From contig NZ_WRPN01000001.1 of the NCBI RefSeq assembly GCF_009746565.1, positions 124,001-188,000 of the forward strand: 64,000 nucleotides of DNA. The letters run 5' to 3'. This document shows positions 52,484-61,611 of this stretch, piece after piece. The stretch comes from Mariniflexile maritimum (GTDB taxonomy: Bacteria; Bacteroidota; Bacteroidia; Flavobacteriales; Flavobacteriaceae). Numbering within the stretch: position 1 is the first letter of the stretch; each line of letters begins with the position of its first letter. Below the pieces are notes generated by a model. It was given only the letters and a program-made list of their open reading frames with translations, was not told where the DNA came from and searched no databases. A program made the position numbers and the translations under genes.

Positions 52484-52491
52484 ATTTTTGC
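52484..52491 (+). promoter_or_regulatory. -7 box of the helicase gene
   Basis: TATTTTTG fully matches TAnnTTTG and lies 20 nt before the ATG at 52512. The predicted leader is only about 14 nt. Confidence 0.6.
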
Positions 52492-52511
52492 ACGTCTTAT
52501 AAAAATGTAGC

Positions 52512-54065
52512 ATGTCTATATCAAAAACAGAATTAGAGGAACGTAAAGCGGGTAAGGATTTATATAGCTACCAGAAAGGGGCCATCGACAAAATTTTTAA
52601 AGCTTTTGAAGAGTCGCCAGACGATTACCATTTACTCTACCAATTGCCAACAGGCGGTGGTAAAACGGTTATTTTTTCTGAAATTGTAAGACAATATCTT
52701 AAACACCACAAAAAGAAGGTGTTGGTAATGACACATCGAATAGAATTGTGCAAGCAAACCTCTAACATGCTTACGGAATTTGAAGTGGTAAACAAGGTTA
52801 TTGACAGTAAGGCCGATTTAAGTGACCAAGGAAATTACAGTTGTTTTGTGGCCATGGTGGAAACCTTGAACAACCGATTGAACGATGATAAATTGGATAT
52901 TTCGGACATTGGCCTGGTAATTATTGATGAAGCACATTACAATTCCTTTACAAAATTGTTCAAGTTTTTTAGCCAATCCTTTATCTTGGGCGTTACCGCA
53001 ACACCTTTAAGCTCGAGTATTGAATTGCCAATGACCGACAATTACGACGAACTGATTGTTGGCGAAAGCATCGAATCGCTTATTGAAAACGGATTTTTGG
53101 CACGTGCCGAAATGTTTACCTATAACGTTGGCTTAACCTCGCTTGTTGTGGGAGCCAATGGCGATTATACCGTTAAATCTTCGGAAGATTTATATACGGC
53201 CGATGACATGCTATCGAAGCTCATCCAAGCGTATGAAGAACGTTCCAAAGGCAAAAAAACCCTCATTTTCAACAACGGTATCAACACCTCATTGCACGTT
53301 TACGATACCTTTAGAAGGGCCGGTTACCCCATTGCCCATTTAGATAATACGAACACAAAAAAAGAACGCGCCCTCATTTTAAAATGGTTCAAAAAAACGC
53401 CCGATGCCATTTTAACCTCGGTTAGTATTTTAACAACGGGGTTTGATGAGCCTACTGTTGAAAGCATTATCCTAAATCGCGCTACCAAATCGTTAACGCT
53501 TTATTATCAAATGATTGGCCGTGGGTCGCGTATTTTAAAAAATAAAAAAACGTTCAGCGTCATCGACTTAGGAAATAATTTTTACCGCTTCGGGCCCTGG
53601 GGCGATGATCTGGATTGGCAACGTATTTTTAGGTCGCCAAACTACTATCTGGATTCTATTCTAGGTGATGAGGAACTGGAAAGCAATTTTAGGTATGAAA
53701 TGCCCGATGATTTACGTGCGGAGTTTTCAAAATCAAAGGATGTGTATTTCGATATCCAAAAAACCTACGTCGATTCTATTAGAAATGGCGAATCATCAAA
53801 AGTGGTTCTGGAACGTTCCATCGAGCAACATGCCAAAATTTGTATTGAAAATAGTGAAGATGTTTACGATGCCCTAGGTTTGGCAAAAATGTTAGGGGAT
53901 GATATTGATTTTAGAATTCAGCGCTATACCAAATGCATCAGCAAAAGCACCTTTAACTTTGTAGAATGGTTGAAAGACGATTACAGAAAAAAACTCAACG
54001 CATATCTACGTGCCAATTTTGATACTGTTTTTGAAAGCATCCACGGGTATCCGCCAGAAGATTAA
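52512..54065 (+). CDS. Superfamily 2 DEAH-type helicase
   Basis: The 517-residue protein has the SF2 motifs in order: Q-like YQKGAIDKIF, Walker A PTGGGKT (about residue 46), THRIELCKQ (Ia), DEAH (about residue 138), GVTATP (III), then LIFNNGI, VSILTTGFDEP (V) and YYQMIGRGSRIL (VI). This arrangement resembles the RadD/SSL2-type helicases that act in DNA repair. The C-terminal 140 residues (VYFDIQKTYVDSIRNG onward) are a helical domain without a family I recognise. It stands as a single gene with a short leader. The exact role is unknown. Confidence 0.88.
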   Translation: MSISKTELEERKAGKDLYSYQKGAIDKIFKAFEESPDDYHLLYQLPTGGGKTVIFSEIVRQYLKHHKKKVLVMTHRIELCKQTSNMLTEFEVVNKVIDSKADLSDQGNYSCFVAMVETLNNRLNDDKLDISDIGLVIIDEAHYNSFTKLFKFFSQSFILGVTATPLSSSIELPMTDNYDELIVGESIESLIENGFLARAEMFTYNVGLTSLVVGANGDYTVKSSEDLYTADDMLSKLIQAYEERSKGKKTLIFNNGINTSLHVYDTFRRAGYPIAHLDNTNTKKERALILKWFKKTPDAILTSVSILTTGFDEPTVESIILNRATKSLTLYYQMIGRGSRILKNKKTFSVIDLGNNFYRFGPWGDDLDWQRIFRSPNYYLDSILGDEELESNFRYEMPDDLRAEFSKSKDVYFDIQKTYVDSIRNGESSKVVLERSIEQHAKICIENSEDVYDALGLAKMLGDDIDFRIQRYTKCISKSTFNFVEWLKDDYRKKLNAYLRANFDTVFESIHGYPPED

Positions 54066-54277
54066 AAATTTGTTATCGGCGGCATGCTTGCGGTTTAATC
54101 AACATGGTTAAATTCATGCTACATAATTTTAATAGTGGCACAGCAATTGAAATTGTATAGTAGGCTATTATTTAATGCTTTGTTTAAGTAATTGATATTT
54201 AGTGCTTTAATTTTTTTTGTAATTCTTTAAAAATCAAGGAAAATTTGTTTTAATGACAGATTGACTTAAATATATAT

Positions 54278-56728
54278 ATGAAAAAATCTAATTTTTTAAC
54301 GCTTGACAGTTTGTCATTGCAGGATTTTGATGAAAATTCAGAATTGATCCCGCTCATGACACCTGAAGATGAAGAAGAAATAAACAACGAAAAACTACCG
54401 GAAACCTTGCCAATTTTGTCCTTGCGCAATACGGTGCTGTTTCCGGGCGTGGTTATTCCTATCACAGCGGGTCGCGATAAGTCCATACGTTTAATTAACG
54501 ATGCCAATAAAGGCAACAAGGTTATTGGCGTGGTGGCGCAGAAAGATGAATCGGTTGAAAACCCTTCGGCCAAAGAAATCCACGAAATAGGTACGGTTGC
54601 CAAAATTTTGCGGGTTTTAAAAATGCCCGATGGTAACGTAACGGTAATCATACAAGGAAAAAAACGATTTAAGGTTGCCCAGGTTTTAACCGAGGAACCT
54701 TATATGAACGCTACAATCCGCCCCATTCCAGAGGCTAGACCTGCACAAAAAAACAAGGAGTTTTTGGCGATAATCGATTCGATTAAAGAATTGGCGCTTA
54801 ACATTATTAAGGAAAGTCCCAATATTCCAAGTGAAGCTTCTTTTGCCATAAAAAATATCGAAAGCGATTCGTTTTTGATCAATTTTGTTTCCTCAAACAT
54901 GAACCTTTCTGTTGCCGAAAAACAATCGTTGCTGCAAATTGACGATCTAAAAAAACGCGCCTTGGCCACCCTTAGGTTTATGAATTTGGAGTTTCAAAAA
55001 CTGGAATTGAAAAACGATATCCAGTCGAAAGTGCAAATGGATATGAACCAGCAACAGCGCGAATATTTTCTGCACCAGCAAATGAAAACCATCCAAGAAG
55101 AATTGGGTGGTGTTAGCCATGATCAAGAAATTGAGGAAATGCAAATGCGCGCTACTGAAAAATTATGGGACGAAAAGGTAGCAAAGCATTTCGAGAAAGA
55201 ACTTTCCAAAATGCAGCGCATGAACCCGCAGGTAGCGGAATATTCCATTCAGCGCAATTATTTAGAGCTGTTCTTGGATTTACCTTGGAACAAATTTAGC
55301 AAGGATAAATTCGATTTAAAACGCGCCATGAAAATTCTGGATCGCGATCATTTTGGGTTGGAAGACGTTAAACGACGTATTATTGAATATCTAGCGGTTT
55401 TAAAATTGCGTAACGATATGAAATCGCCCATTTTATGCCTGTACGGGCCTCCGGGCGTTGGTAAAACATCGTTAGGCAAATCGATTGCCGAGGCTTTGGG
55501 TAGGGAATATGTGCGCATTTCGCTAGGGGGCTTGCGCGATGAGGCCGAAATTCGCGGGCATCGAAAAACCTATATAGGCGCCATGCCCGGGCGAATCATT
55601 CAAAGTTTGAAAAAAGCAGGTACCTCAAACCCGGTTTTTGTATTGGATGAAATTGATAAATTGTCAAATTCCAACCAAGGCGATCCTTCTTCGGCGATGT
55701 TAGAAGTTTTGGACCCCGAACAAAACAACGAGTTTTACGATAACTTTCTGGAAATGGGCTACGACCTTTCAAAGGTTATGTTCATCGCCACCTCCAATAA
55801 TCTTTCTACCATTCAGCCCGCACTGCGCGACCGAATGGAAATTATCAATGTTACAGGTTATACCATCGAGGAAAAAATAGAAATTGGCAAGCGCCATTTA
55901 CTGCCAAAACAGTTAAAGGAACACGGTTTAACCGATGCGCATCTTAAAATAGGCAAGGCTCAGCTTGAAAAAATTGTTGAAGGTTACACCCGCGAATCGG
56001 GGGTTCGTGGTTTGGAAAAACAAATCGCAAAAATGGTACGCTATGCAGCAAAAAATATTGCGATGGACGAGCCTTACAACATAAAAGTTACCAATGAAGA
56101 TGTTATTGAAGTTTTGGGCGGTCCCAAAATGGAACGCGATAAATACGAAAACAATGATGTAGCCGGCGTTGTAACGGGGTTGGCCTGGACCAGCGTAGGC
56201 GGCGATATCCTGTTTATCGAATCTATTTTGTCCAAAGGAAAAGGCACATTGAGCATAACGGGCAATTTGGGTACGGTTATGAAGGAATCGGCTACTATTG
56301 CCATGGAGTATATAAAATCGAACGCTGAAGCTTTTGGTATCGAATCGGATATTTTCGATAAGTACAACGTGCATATCCACGTGCCAGAAGGTGCAACCCC
56401 AAAGGATGGGCCAAGTGCGGGCGTTACCATGTTAACCTCATTGGTATCATTGTTCACACAGCGAAAAGTAAAGAAAAGTTTGGCCATGACGGGCGAAATT
56501 ACCCTTCGTGGAAAAGTGCTTCCCGTGGGTGGCATCAAGGAAAAAATTCTCGCTGCAAAACGTGCAAGAATCAAGGAAATTTTACTTTGTGAAGAAAACC
56601 GTCGCGACATCGAGGAAATAAAACCCGATTACCTAAAAGGCTTAACGTTTCATTACGTTACCGATATGAGCGATGTTATCAAAATTGCGCTCACGCAACA
56701 AAAGGTTGTAAACGCTAAGAAACTTTAA
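54278..56728 (+). CDS. lon: ATP-dependent protease Lon
   Basis: The 816-residue protein has the N-terminal substrate-recognition domain ([20 protein letters not shown]), a coiled helical segment ([20 protein letters not shown]), the AAA+ module with Walker [10 protein letters not shown] (K396) and Walker [10 protein letters not shown], and the protease domain with [11 protein letters not shown], where S713 is the catalytic Ser, and a downstream Lys in GGIKEK. Lon degrades misfolded and regulatory proteins in the cytoplasm. Length and order are normal. The acidic stretch [17 protein letters not shown] near residue 30 is typical of Bacteroidetes Lon. It stands 212 bp after the helicase gene. 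Confidence 0.97.
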   Translation: MKKSNFLTLDSLSLQDFDENSELIPLMTPEDEEEINNEKLPETLPILSLRNTVLFPGVVIPITAGRDKSIRLINDANKGNKVIGVVAQKDESVENPSAKEIHEIGTVAKILRVLKMPDGNVTVIIQGKKRFKVAQVLTEEPYMNATIRPIPEARPAQKNKEFLAIIDSIKELALNIIKESPNIPSEASFAIKNIESDSFLINFVSSNMNLSVAEKQSLLQIDDLKKRALATLRFMNLEFQKLELKNDIQSKVQMDMNQQQREYFLHQQMKTIQEELGGVSHDQEIEEMQMRATEKLWDEKVAKHFEKELSKMQRMNPQVAEYSIQRNYLELFLDLPWNKFSKDKFDLKRAMKILDRDHFGLEDVKRRIIEYLAVLKLRNDMKSPILCLYGPPGVGKTSLGKSIAEALGREYVRISLGGLRDEAEIRGHRKTYIGAMPGRIIQSLKKAGTSNPVFVLDEIDKLSNSNQGDPSSAMLEVLDPEQNNEFYDNFLEMGYDLSKVMFIATSNNLSTIQPALRDRMEIINVTGYTIEEKIEIGKRHLLPKQLKEHGLTDAHLKIGKAQLEKIVEGYTRESGVRGLEKQIAKMVRYAAKNIAMDEPYNIKVTNEDVIEVLGGPKMERDKYENNDVAGVVTGLAWTSVGGDILFIESILSKGKGTLSITGNLGTVMKESATIAMEYIKSNAEAFGIESDIFDKYNVHIHVPEGATPKDGPSAGVTMLTSLVSLFTQRKVKKSLAMTGEITLRGKVLPVGGIKEKILAAKRARIKEILLCEENRRDIEEIKPDYLKGLTFHYVTDMSDVIKIALTQQKVVNAKKL

Positions 56729-56770
56729 ATAGTAGCAGACTTTCTGAAAATTTAATTTAAAGCGTTATCA

Positions 56771-56830
56771 CGAGGTACGAAGCCATCTCAAAATTTGGGG
56801 TTCTTATTTAGCAGATTGCTTCGTAGCTCG
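56771..56830. repeat. Degenerate intergenic palindromic repeat
   Basis: CGAGGTACGAAGCCATCT (56771-56788) and AGATTGCTTCGTAGCTCG (56813-56830) form an 18-bp inverted repeat with 16 matches around a 24-nt loop. The arms resemble the GCGAGGTACGAAGCAATCT-type repeat that I recall as scattered between genes in Bacteroidetes genomes. It lies between lon and porQ. Confidence 0.6.
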
Positions 56831-56935
56831 CAAACACGTAAAATACACTTTTAAGAGAATCTCTTTTTTAATGATTTAAAATAAAAGACTCTTACTGCCG
56901 TTTTAAGATAGATTTCTTACTTTGCGCCCGTAAAT

Positions 56936-57955
56936 ATGCTGAAAAAAATTATTCTAACTTGTTGTTTGCTTTTTGGTATGTTCAGCCATGCGCAGGTTGG
57001 GGGTGAAGCTACCTATCGGTTTTTAAATCTGGTTTCGTCGCCACGGCAAGCAGCTTTAGGAGGAAAGGTGCTAACGAATGTTGACTATGATGTTACGCAA
57101 GCACTTTTTAATCCGGCCACCATTAATGTGGAAATGGATAACCAACTAGCATTAAATTATACCAGTTATTTGGGGGGCATCAGTTATGGTACTGCGGCGT
57201 ATGCATATACTCTTGATAGACGAACACAAACATTTCACGTGGGCGTAACCTATGTGAATTACGGTTCGTTCGATGGTTATGATGAAGCAGGCAATGCCAC
57301 CGGAACGTTTTCTGGCAATGAAACGGCTTTGTCATTCGGGTATGCGCTTCAAATTGGGTATTCCGATTTTTATTTTGGCGCAAACGCAAAGTTAATCACT
57401 TCAAAATTAGAACAATACAATTCCTTTGGGGTCGCAACCGATTTGGGTTTGCTTTATATAAATGAAGATCTGGATTTTCAAGCTGCTTTGGCCGTTAGAA
57501 ATTTTGGAACGCAACTCACAACCTATGCGGGTTTAAATGAAAAACTGCCTTTTGAGGTCGATTTTGGCATGTCGCAGCGCCTTGAAAACGTTCCCATTCG
57601 TTGGCATGTCACTCTAGAAAACTTACAGCAATGGCCCATTGCTAGACCAAACCCTGCACGTACAACTAGCGATTTAAGTGGCAATCAAGCCAATGAAAAA
57701 ATTGGATTTCTTGGCCAGGTGATACGGCATAGTATTTTTGGGGCCGAAATATTTCCGGAAGGCGGTTTTAACATCCGTTTGGGCTATAACTTCAGGCGTG
57801 CCGAAGAATTGCGCATCGTCGATCAACGGAATTTTTCAGGACTCTCGGCCGGTTTTTCCATAAAAATGAACAAAATGCGCTTTAGTTATACCCATGCCAA
57901 ATATACAAGTGCGGCCAATTCTAATTTTTTTGGGCTGCAAATCGATTTACGATAG
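56936..57955 (+). CDS. porQ: Type IX secretion system protein PorQ
   Basis: The 339-residue protein has a signal peptide (CCLLFGMFSHAQ) and an outer-membrane beta-barrel pattern. YRFLNLVSSPRQAALGGKVL at the mature N-terminus, then DVTQALFNPATIN, NYTSYLGGISYGTAAYAY, GAEIFPEGGFNIRLGYNFRR and the terminal FFGLQIDLR are the PorQ hallmarks. PorQ takes part with PorU, PorV and PorZ in the cell-surface part of type IX secretion. A TTACTTTG-like -7 box lies about 20 nt before the start. The cmk gene follows after 120 bp, an arrangement I recall as common in flavobacteria. Confidence 0.92.
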   Translation: MLKKIILTCCLLFGMFSHAQVGGEATYRFLNLVSSPRQAALGGKVLTNVDYDVTQALFNPATINVEMDNQLALNYTSYLGGISYGTAAYAYTLDRRTQTFHVGVTYVNYGSFDGYDEAGNATGTFSGNETALSFGYALQIGYSDFYFGANAKLITSKLEQYNSFGVATDLGLLYINEDLDFQAALAVRNFGTQLTTYAGLNEKLPFEVDFGMSQRLENVPIRWHVTLENLQQWPIARPNPARTTSDLSGNQANEKIGFLGQVIRHSIFGAEIFPEGGFNIRLGYNFRRAEELRIVDQRNFSGLSAGFSIKMNKMRFSYTHAKYTSAANSNFFGLQIDLR

Positions 57956-58007
57956 AACAAACTAAAGTATCCAAAACGACACTAAACTAAAAGCATTAAT
58001 TTTATAT

Positions 58008-58061
58008 TTTAGACACTTTAGACACTTTAGACACTTTAGACACTTTAGACACTTTAGACAC
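58008..58061 (+). repeat. Six perfect tandem copies of TTTAGACAC
   Basis: Six 9-bp units without a mismatch are followed by a partial copy. They end 14 bp before the cmk ATG and would lie in the cmk leader or promoter. The unit length is a multiple of three but the array is outside any reading frame. Confidence 0.95.
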
Positions 58062-58075
58062 TTAAAACTTATAAC

Positions 58076-58771
58076 ATGAGCAAAATTACCATCGCCATCG
58101 ACGGGTTTTCTTCCACCGGAAAAAGTACGGTAGCAAAGCAAATTGCCAACCGTTTAGGGTATGTATATGTAGATTCTGGAGCGATGTACCGTGCGGTAAC
58201 CTTTTACGCCATGCAAAATGGTTTCATCAAGGAAAATTATTTTAATGCCAAAGCTTTGGTAGCCAACCTAAAAAATATAACTATCAGTTTTAAGTTCAAT
58301 CCACAATTAGGTTTTGCGGAAGTTTATCTTAACAACAGAAATGTAGAAAATGAGATTCGTACGTTGGAGGTGTCAAATTTTGTTAGTAAAGTGGCCGAAA
58401 TTTCAGAAGTACGCCAAAAATTGGTAGAACAGCAACAGCACTTGGGCAAACAAGGCGGTGTGGTTATGGATGGGCGCGATATAGGAACCGTGGTTTTTCC
58501 CCATGCCGAACTTAAATTATTTATGACGGCTTCCGCGGAAACACGAGCAAAAAGGCGTTATTCTGAATTGATTGCAAGAGGCGAAACCGTTACTTATGAA
58601 GCAGTTTTAAAAAACGTACAAGAAAGAGATTATATTGATACAAATCGAGAAGATTCACCTTTAACAAAAGCCGAAGATGCCATTGAAATTGATAATTCGC
58701 TCATGGGTTTGCAAGAACAGTTTGATAAAATCATGCAACTTGTAAAAGTAACTTTGAAAAAAGAAGTTTAA
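58076..58771 (+). CDS. cmk: Cytidylate kinase
   Basis: The 231-residue protein begins ITIAIDGFSSTGKSTVAKQI, with the P-loop at residues 8-16, followed by YVDSGAMYRAVTFYA, the CMP-binding region and GRDIGTVVFPHAELKLFMTA. RAKRRYSEL and ERDYIDTNREDSPLTKAEDA complete the family pattern. It phosphorylates CMP and dCMP with ATP in the cytoplasm. Length and motifs are ordinary. The unusual part is the tandem repeat array just upstream. It is convergent with the LysM gene, and a hairpin lies between them. Confidence 0.97.
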   Translation: MSKITIAIDGFSSTGKSTVAKQIANRLGYVYVDSGAMYRAVTFYAMQNGFIKENYFNAKALVANLKNITISFKFNPQLGFAEVYLNNRNVENEIRTLEVSNFVSKVAEISEVRQKLVEQQQHLGKQGGVVMDGRDIGTVVFPHAELKLFMTASAETRAKRRYSELIARGETVTYEAVLKNVQERDYIDTNREDSPLTKAEDAIEIDNSLMGLQEQFDKIMQLVKVTLKKEV

Positions 58772-58813
58772 TGTTCAGTCGCCATTATTTTAAATTCAGA
58801 TATTCGTAGCTAT

Positions 58814-58850
58814 AAAAAAACGAACCTTTAAATAAATAAAGATTCGTTTA
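58814..58850. terminator. Bidirectional terminator between cmk and the LysM gene
   Basis: AAAAACGAA...CTTTA and TAAAG...TTCGTTTA form a stem with one internal mismatch. The A-tract on one side and the short T-tract on the other could serve both convergent transcripts. Confidence 0.55.
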
Positions 58851-58859
58851 GTAATTTCG

Positions 58860-58887
58860 CCTAAAGCCTAAAGCCTAAAGCCTAAAG
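58860..58887. repeat. Four perfect tandem copies of CCTAAAG
   Basis: Four 7-bp units directly abut the stop codon (58888-58890) of the minus-strand LysM gene and lie outside the coding frame. Confidence 0.95.
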
Positions 58888-59268
58888 CTATATATTAGGA
58901 ATCACCAATTCTTGCCCTGGGTGTATTAAATCTGGGTTTTTCAAAATAGTTGTGTTCGCATTAAAAATTGCTTGGTATTTTGCAGCATTATCATAATAGT
59001 GCTTTGCAATTTTACTTAAAGTTTCCCCACTTTTAACGGTATGCCTGTGGTAGATACTGTTGTCGGCAACGGTAATGTTGGCCATGATATCGGTTGGTTT
59101 TTCGCCGCCAATTTCTTTAATTTTATCCCAAAGCAGGTTTTTTTCATAAGGTGTGTTGGCAGTTCCCTTAACTTTTAAAACGCCGTTTTCTTCAGTAACA
59201 TCCCCGTTTTTAATGTTTAGTTTTTCACCTAAATCCAATACGGGTTGGTATTTTGCTTTTGCTGTCAT
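58888..59268 (-). CDS. BON-LysM protein, Kbp/YgaU-like
   Basis: The 126-residue protein has no signal peptide. The N-terminal part (about 10-65; KNGDVTEENGVLKVKGTANT, LLWDKIKEIGG) is a BON-like domain, and the C-terminal part (HTVKSGETLSKIAKHYYDNA...NPDLIHPGQELVIP) a complete LysM motif. The order equals E. coli Kbp (YgaU), a cytoplasmic potassium-binding protein. The E. coli protein is somewhat longer (149 residues). Function by similarity only. It is convergent with cmk and divergent from rpsA. Confidence 0.85.
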   Translation of the reverse strand: MTAKAKYQPVLDLGEKLNIKNGDVTEENGVLKVKGTANTPYEKNLLWDKIKEIGGEKPTDIMANITVADNSIYHRHTVKSGETLSKIAKHYYDNAAKYQAIFNANTTILKNPDLIHPGQELVIPNI

Positions 59269-59437
59269 AATTTTATAAAAGTTTAATAGTTAAAAAAGTG
59301 TCATCAATATAGTTAATTTTTCAATCGCAACTTCTTAATTTTCAGTTAAGTTTTCATTACTTAAACTAGACACAATAATTATAAAAAGTCACATTAATTT
59401 TATGTGTTCATTTTTAGGTAATTAAGCTAATAATTTG

Positions 59438-59445
59438 TATTTTTG
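59438..59445 (+). promoter_or_regulatory. -7 box of rpsA
   Basis: TATTTTTG, followed by CGCTCC, fully matches TAnnTTTG. The implied leader to the ATG at 59612 is about 160 nt. Confidence 0.6.
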
Positions 59446-59557
59446 CGCTCCTTTTAGCAAATCGTCGGAACGATAAAGGGAACACGAAACAAAAAATCAA
59501 TAACACTTCTGTGCGTTATTTGCTTAAATCTTCCGAAGCATACAGAATACAAACCGT

Positions 59558-59607
59558 AAATGAATAAAGTTTACAAGCGTTAAATTTTATTTTTTACTTA
59601 TTCATTT
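59558..59607 (+). promoter_or_regulatory. Stem-loop next to the rpsA start codon
   Basis: AAATGAATAA (59558-59567) pairs perfectly with TTATTCATTT (59598-59607), ending 4 nt before the ATG. Folding would enclose the initiation region. S1 is known to control its own translation in other bacteria, so this may be a control element. Confidence 0.45.
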
Positions 59608-59611
59608 TTAA

Positions 59612-61465
59612 ATGGCTGAAAAAGCAAACCAAGCTGAAGTTGAAGCAACTGAAGCAAAAACAGTAGAGGCTCCGGTAATTTCGGAAGCAAAAGCAAACCC
59701 TGAAAAATTCTTAAAAGAGTTCAATTGGCACAATTACCAAGAAGGTATTGATGAAGTTGATGAAAAACAATTGCAGGAATTTGAAAAATTAGTAGCTGAA
59801 AATTTCGTTGATACCCTGAACGATGAAGTGGTTATGGGTACGGTAGTTCACATTTCTGATAGGGATGCGATTATCGATATCAACGCAAAATCGGAAGGCG
59901 TTATTTCATTAAACGAATTCCGTTACAACCCAAACTTAGCCGTAGGCGACAAAGTTGAAGTATTAATCGATGTGCGCGAAGATGCCACAGGCCAATTGGT
60001 ATTATCGCACCGTAAAGCGCGCGTAATCAAAGCTTGGGACCGTGTTATCAGAGCGAACGAAACGGGCGAAATCGTTAATGGTTTTGTTAAATGTAGAACC
60101 AAAGGCGGTATGATTGTAGATGTGTTCGGCATTGAAGCCTTCTTACCAGGTTCTCAAATTGACGTGAAACCAATTAGGGATTACGACCAATATGTAAATA
60201 AAACTATGGAATTCAAAGTTGTTAAAATCAACCACGAATTCAAAAACGTAGTCGTTTCCCATAAAGCGCTTATTGAAGCGGATATCGAGGTTCAGAAAAA
60301 AGAAATCATTGGCCAATTAGAAAAAGGTCAAGTATTGGAAGGTATTGTTAAAAACATCACGTCTTACGGTGTATTCATCGATCTTGGTGGCGTAGATGGT
60401 TTAATCCACATTACCGATTTATCTTGGTCTCGTATCAATCATCCAAACGAGATTGTAGAATTAGACCAAAAACTGAACGTGGTAATCCTTGATTTTGATG
60501 AAAACAAATCAAGAATCCAATTAGGTTTAAAACAATTAAGCAAACACCCATGGGAAGCATTAGCTGATACGGTGGCCGTTGGTGATAAAGTAAAAGGCAA
60601 AGTAGTGGTTATTGCAGATTACGGTGCATTTATTGAAGTTGCCGATGGTGTTGAAGGTTTAATCCACGTTTCTGAAATGTCATGGTCAACCCACTTACGT
60701 TCTGCTCAAGATTTCGTAAATGTTGGTGATGAAGTTGAAGCGGTTATCTTAACTTTAGATAGGGAAGAACGTAAAATGTCATTGGGTATCAAACAATTAA
60801 CCTCTGATCCTTGGACCGATATTACAACTAAATACCCATTAGGTTCTAAGCACACAGGTATTGTTCGTAACTTTACAAACTTTGGTGTTTTTGTTGAACT
60901 GGAAGAAGGTATCGATGGCTTGATTTACATCTCAGATTTATCTTGGACCAAAAAAATCAAGCACCCATCCGAATTCTGTGCAGCTGGCGATAAGTTAGAA
61001 GTAATTGTATTGGAATTGGATGTTGAAGGTCGTAAATTATCTTTAGGCCACAAACAAACAACCGCAAACCCTTGGGATGAATACGAAACAGATTTTGCTT
61101 TAGAAACCGTTCACACAGGAACAATTTCTGAAATCGTTGACAAAGGCGCAACCGTTGAATTTAACGAAGACATCGTAGCCTTTATTCCAACACGTCACCT
61201 TGAAAAAGAAGACGGAAGCAAACTTAAAAAAGGCGATACCGCCGAATTTAAGATTATTGAATTCAATAAAGAGTTTAAGCGCGTTGTAGCATCGCACACT
61301 GCCATTTTTAAAGCAGAGGAAATTGCAAACGTAAAAGCGGCTGCAAAGAAAATAGAAGCGGCTGCTGCCGAAGCAAAACCAACCTTAGGCGATGCCAATG
61401 AAGCGTTACAAGCCCTTAAAGACAAAATGGACGGAAAAGTAGCAAAAACGAAAACCAAAAAATAA
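59612..61465 (+). CDS. rpsA: 30S ribosomal protein S1
   Basis: The 617-residue protein begins with a short acidic and Ala-rich tail, followed by six S1 RNA-binding repeats. Examples are VVMGTVVHISDRDAIIDINA (repeat 1), LEGIVKNITSYGVFIDLGGV (3), VKGKVVVIADYGAFIEVADG (4), HTGIVRNFTNFGVFVELEEG (5) and HTGTISEIVDKGATVEFNED (6). The C-terminal tail is Ala- and Lys-rich. S1 binds mRNA leaders on the 30S subunit and helps initiation. In Bacteroidetes, where Shine-Dalgarno sequences are weak, this task is thought to be especially important. It is followed by a perfect terminator. Confidence 0.97.
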   Translation: MAEKANQAEVEATEAKTVEAPVISEAKANPEKFLKEFNWHNYQEGIDEVDEKQLQEFEKLVAENFVDTLNDEVVMGTVVHISDRDAIIDINAKSEGVISLNEFRYNPNLAVGDKVEVLIDVREDATGQLVLSHRKARVIKAWDRVIRANETGEIVNGFVKCRTKGGMIVDVFGIEAFLPGSQIDVKPIRDYDQYVNKTMEFKVVKINHEFKNVVVSHKALIEADIEVQKKEIIGQLEKGQVLEGIVKNITSYGVFIDLGGVDGLIHITDLSWSRINHPNEIVELDQKLNVVILDFDENKSRIQLGLKQLSKHPWEALADTVAVGDKVKGKVVVIADYGAFIEVADGVEGLIHVSEMSWSTHLRSAQDFVNVGDEVEAVILTLDREERKMSLGIKQLTSDPWTDITTKYPLGSKHTGIVRNFTNFGVFVELEEGIDGLIYISDLSWTKKIKHPSEFCAAGDKLEVIVLELDVEGRKLSLGHKQTTANPWDEYETDFALETVHTGTISEIVDKGATVEFNEDIVAFIPTRHLEKEDGSKLKKGDTAEFKIIEFNKEFKRVVASHTAIFKAEEIANVKAAAKKIEAAAAEAKPTLGDANEALQALKDKMDGKVAKTKTKK

Positions 61466-61477
61466 TTTTTGCCATTT

Positions 61478-61489
61478 CTGCGCAAGCAG
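61478..61489. repeat. Small dyad CTGC-gcaa-GCAG within a dispersed-repeat-like stretch
   Basis: The stretch TTTCTGCGCAAGCAGGAATC resembles the dispersed CCTGCGCAAGCAGGAATC repeat that I recall from many bacterial intergenic regions. It lies between the rpsA stop and its terminator. Confidence 0.4.
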
Positions 61490-61510
61490 GAATCCATTTT
61501 TATAAAAATT

Positions 61511-61539
61511 AAAGCCTTCAATTTCTTGAAGGCTTTTTT
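61511..61539 (+). terminator. Intrinsic terminator after rpsA
   Basis: AAAGCCTTCAA pairs perfectly with TTGAAGGCTTT around the loop TTTC, and T residues continue. Confidence 0.92.
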
Positions 61540-61578
61540 ATTTACCATTTTTAAAACCAAGTTTTTAAAATTTTGCAT

Positions 61579-61586
61579 TACATTTG
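61579..61586 (+). promoter_or_regulatory. -7 box of pyrR
   Basis: TACATTTG matches TAnnTTTG fully and lies 26 nt before the ATG at 61612. It excludes the in-frame TTG at 61573 as a start. Confidence 0.65.
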
Positions 61587-61611
61587 TATTCCGAACACGT
61601 TTGGATACTAT

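Larger units (their letters stand above)
59269..59611. other. Divergent region between the LysM gene and rpsA, with long S1 leader
   Basis: The 343-bp region holds no gene. It contains the rpsA -7 box at 59438-59445 and about 160 nt of leader. The leader includes AATAAC...GTTATT (59499-59520) and a longer stem next to the start codon (separate entry). Positions 59269-59420 are AT-rich and should carry the LysM promoter, which I could not pinpoint. Confidence 0.55.

Noticed and set aside
52316-52510. 64-codon plus-strand frame upstream of the helicase
   Set aside because: It starts with TTG, covers the helicase promoter region (-7 box at 52484) and the product has no recognisable features.
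58008-58061. Tandem repeat as a possible CRISPR array
   Set aside because: Units are 9 bp and contiguous without spacers, and no cas genes are present.
61573-61611. Longer PyrR start at a TTG
   Set aside because: The -7 box TACATTTG lies inside this extension, so it would not be transcribed in full.
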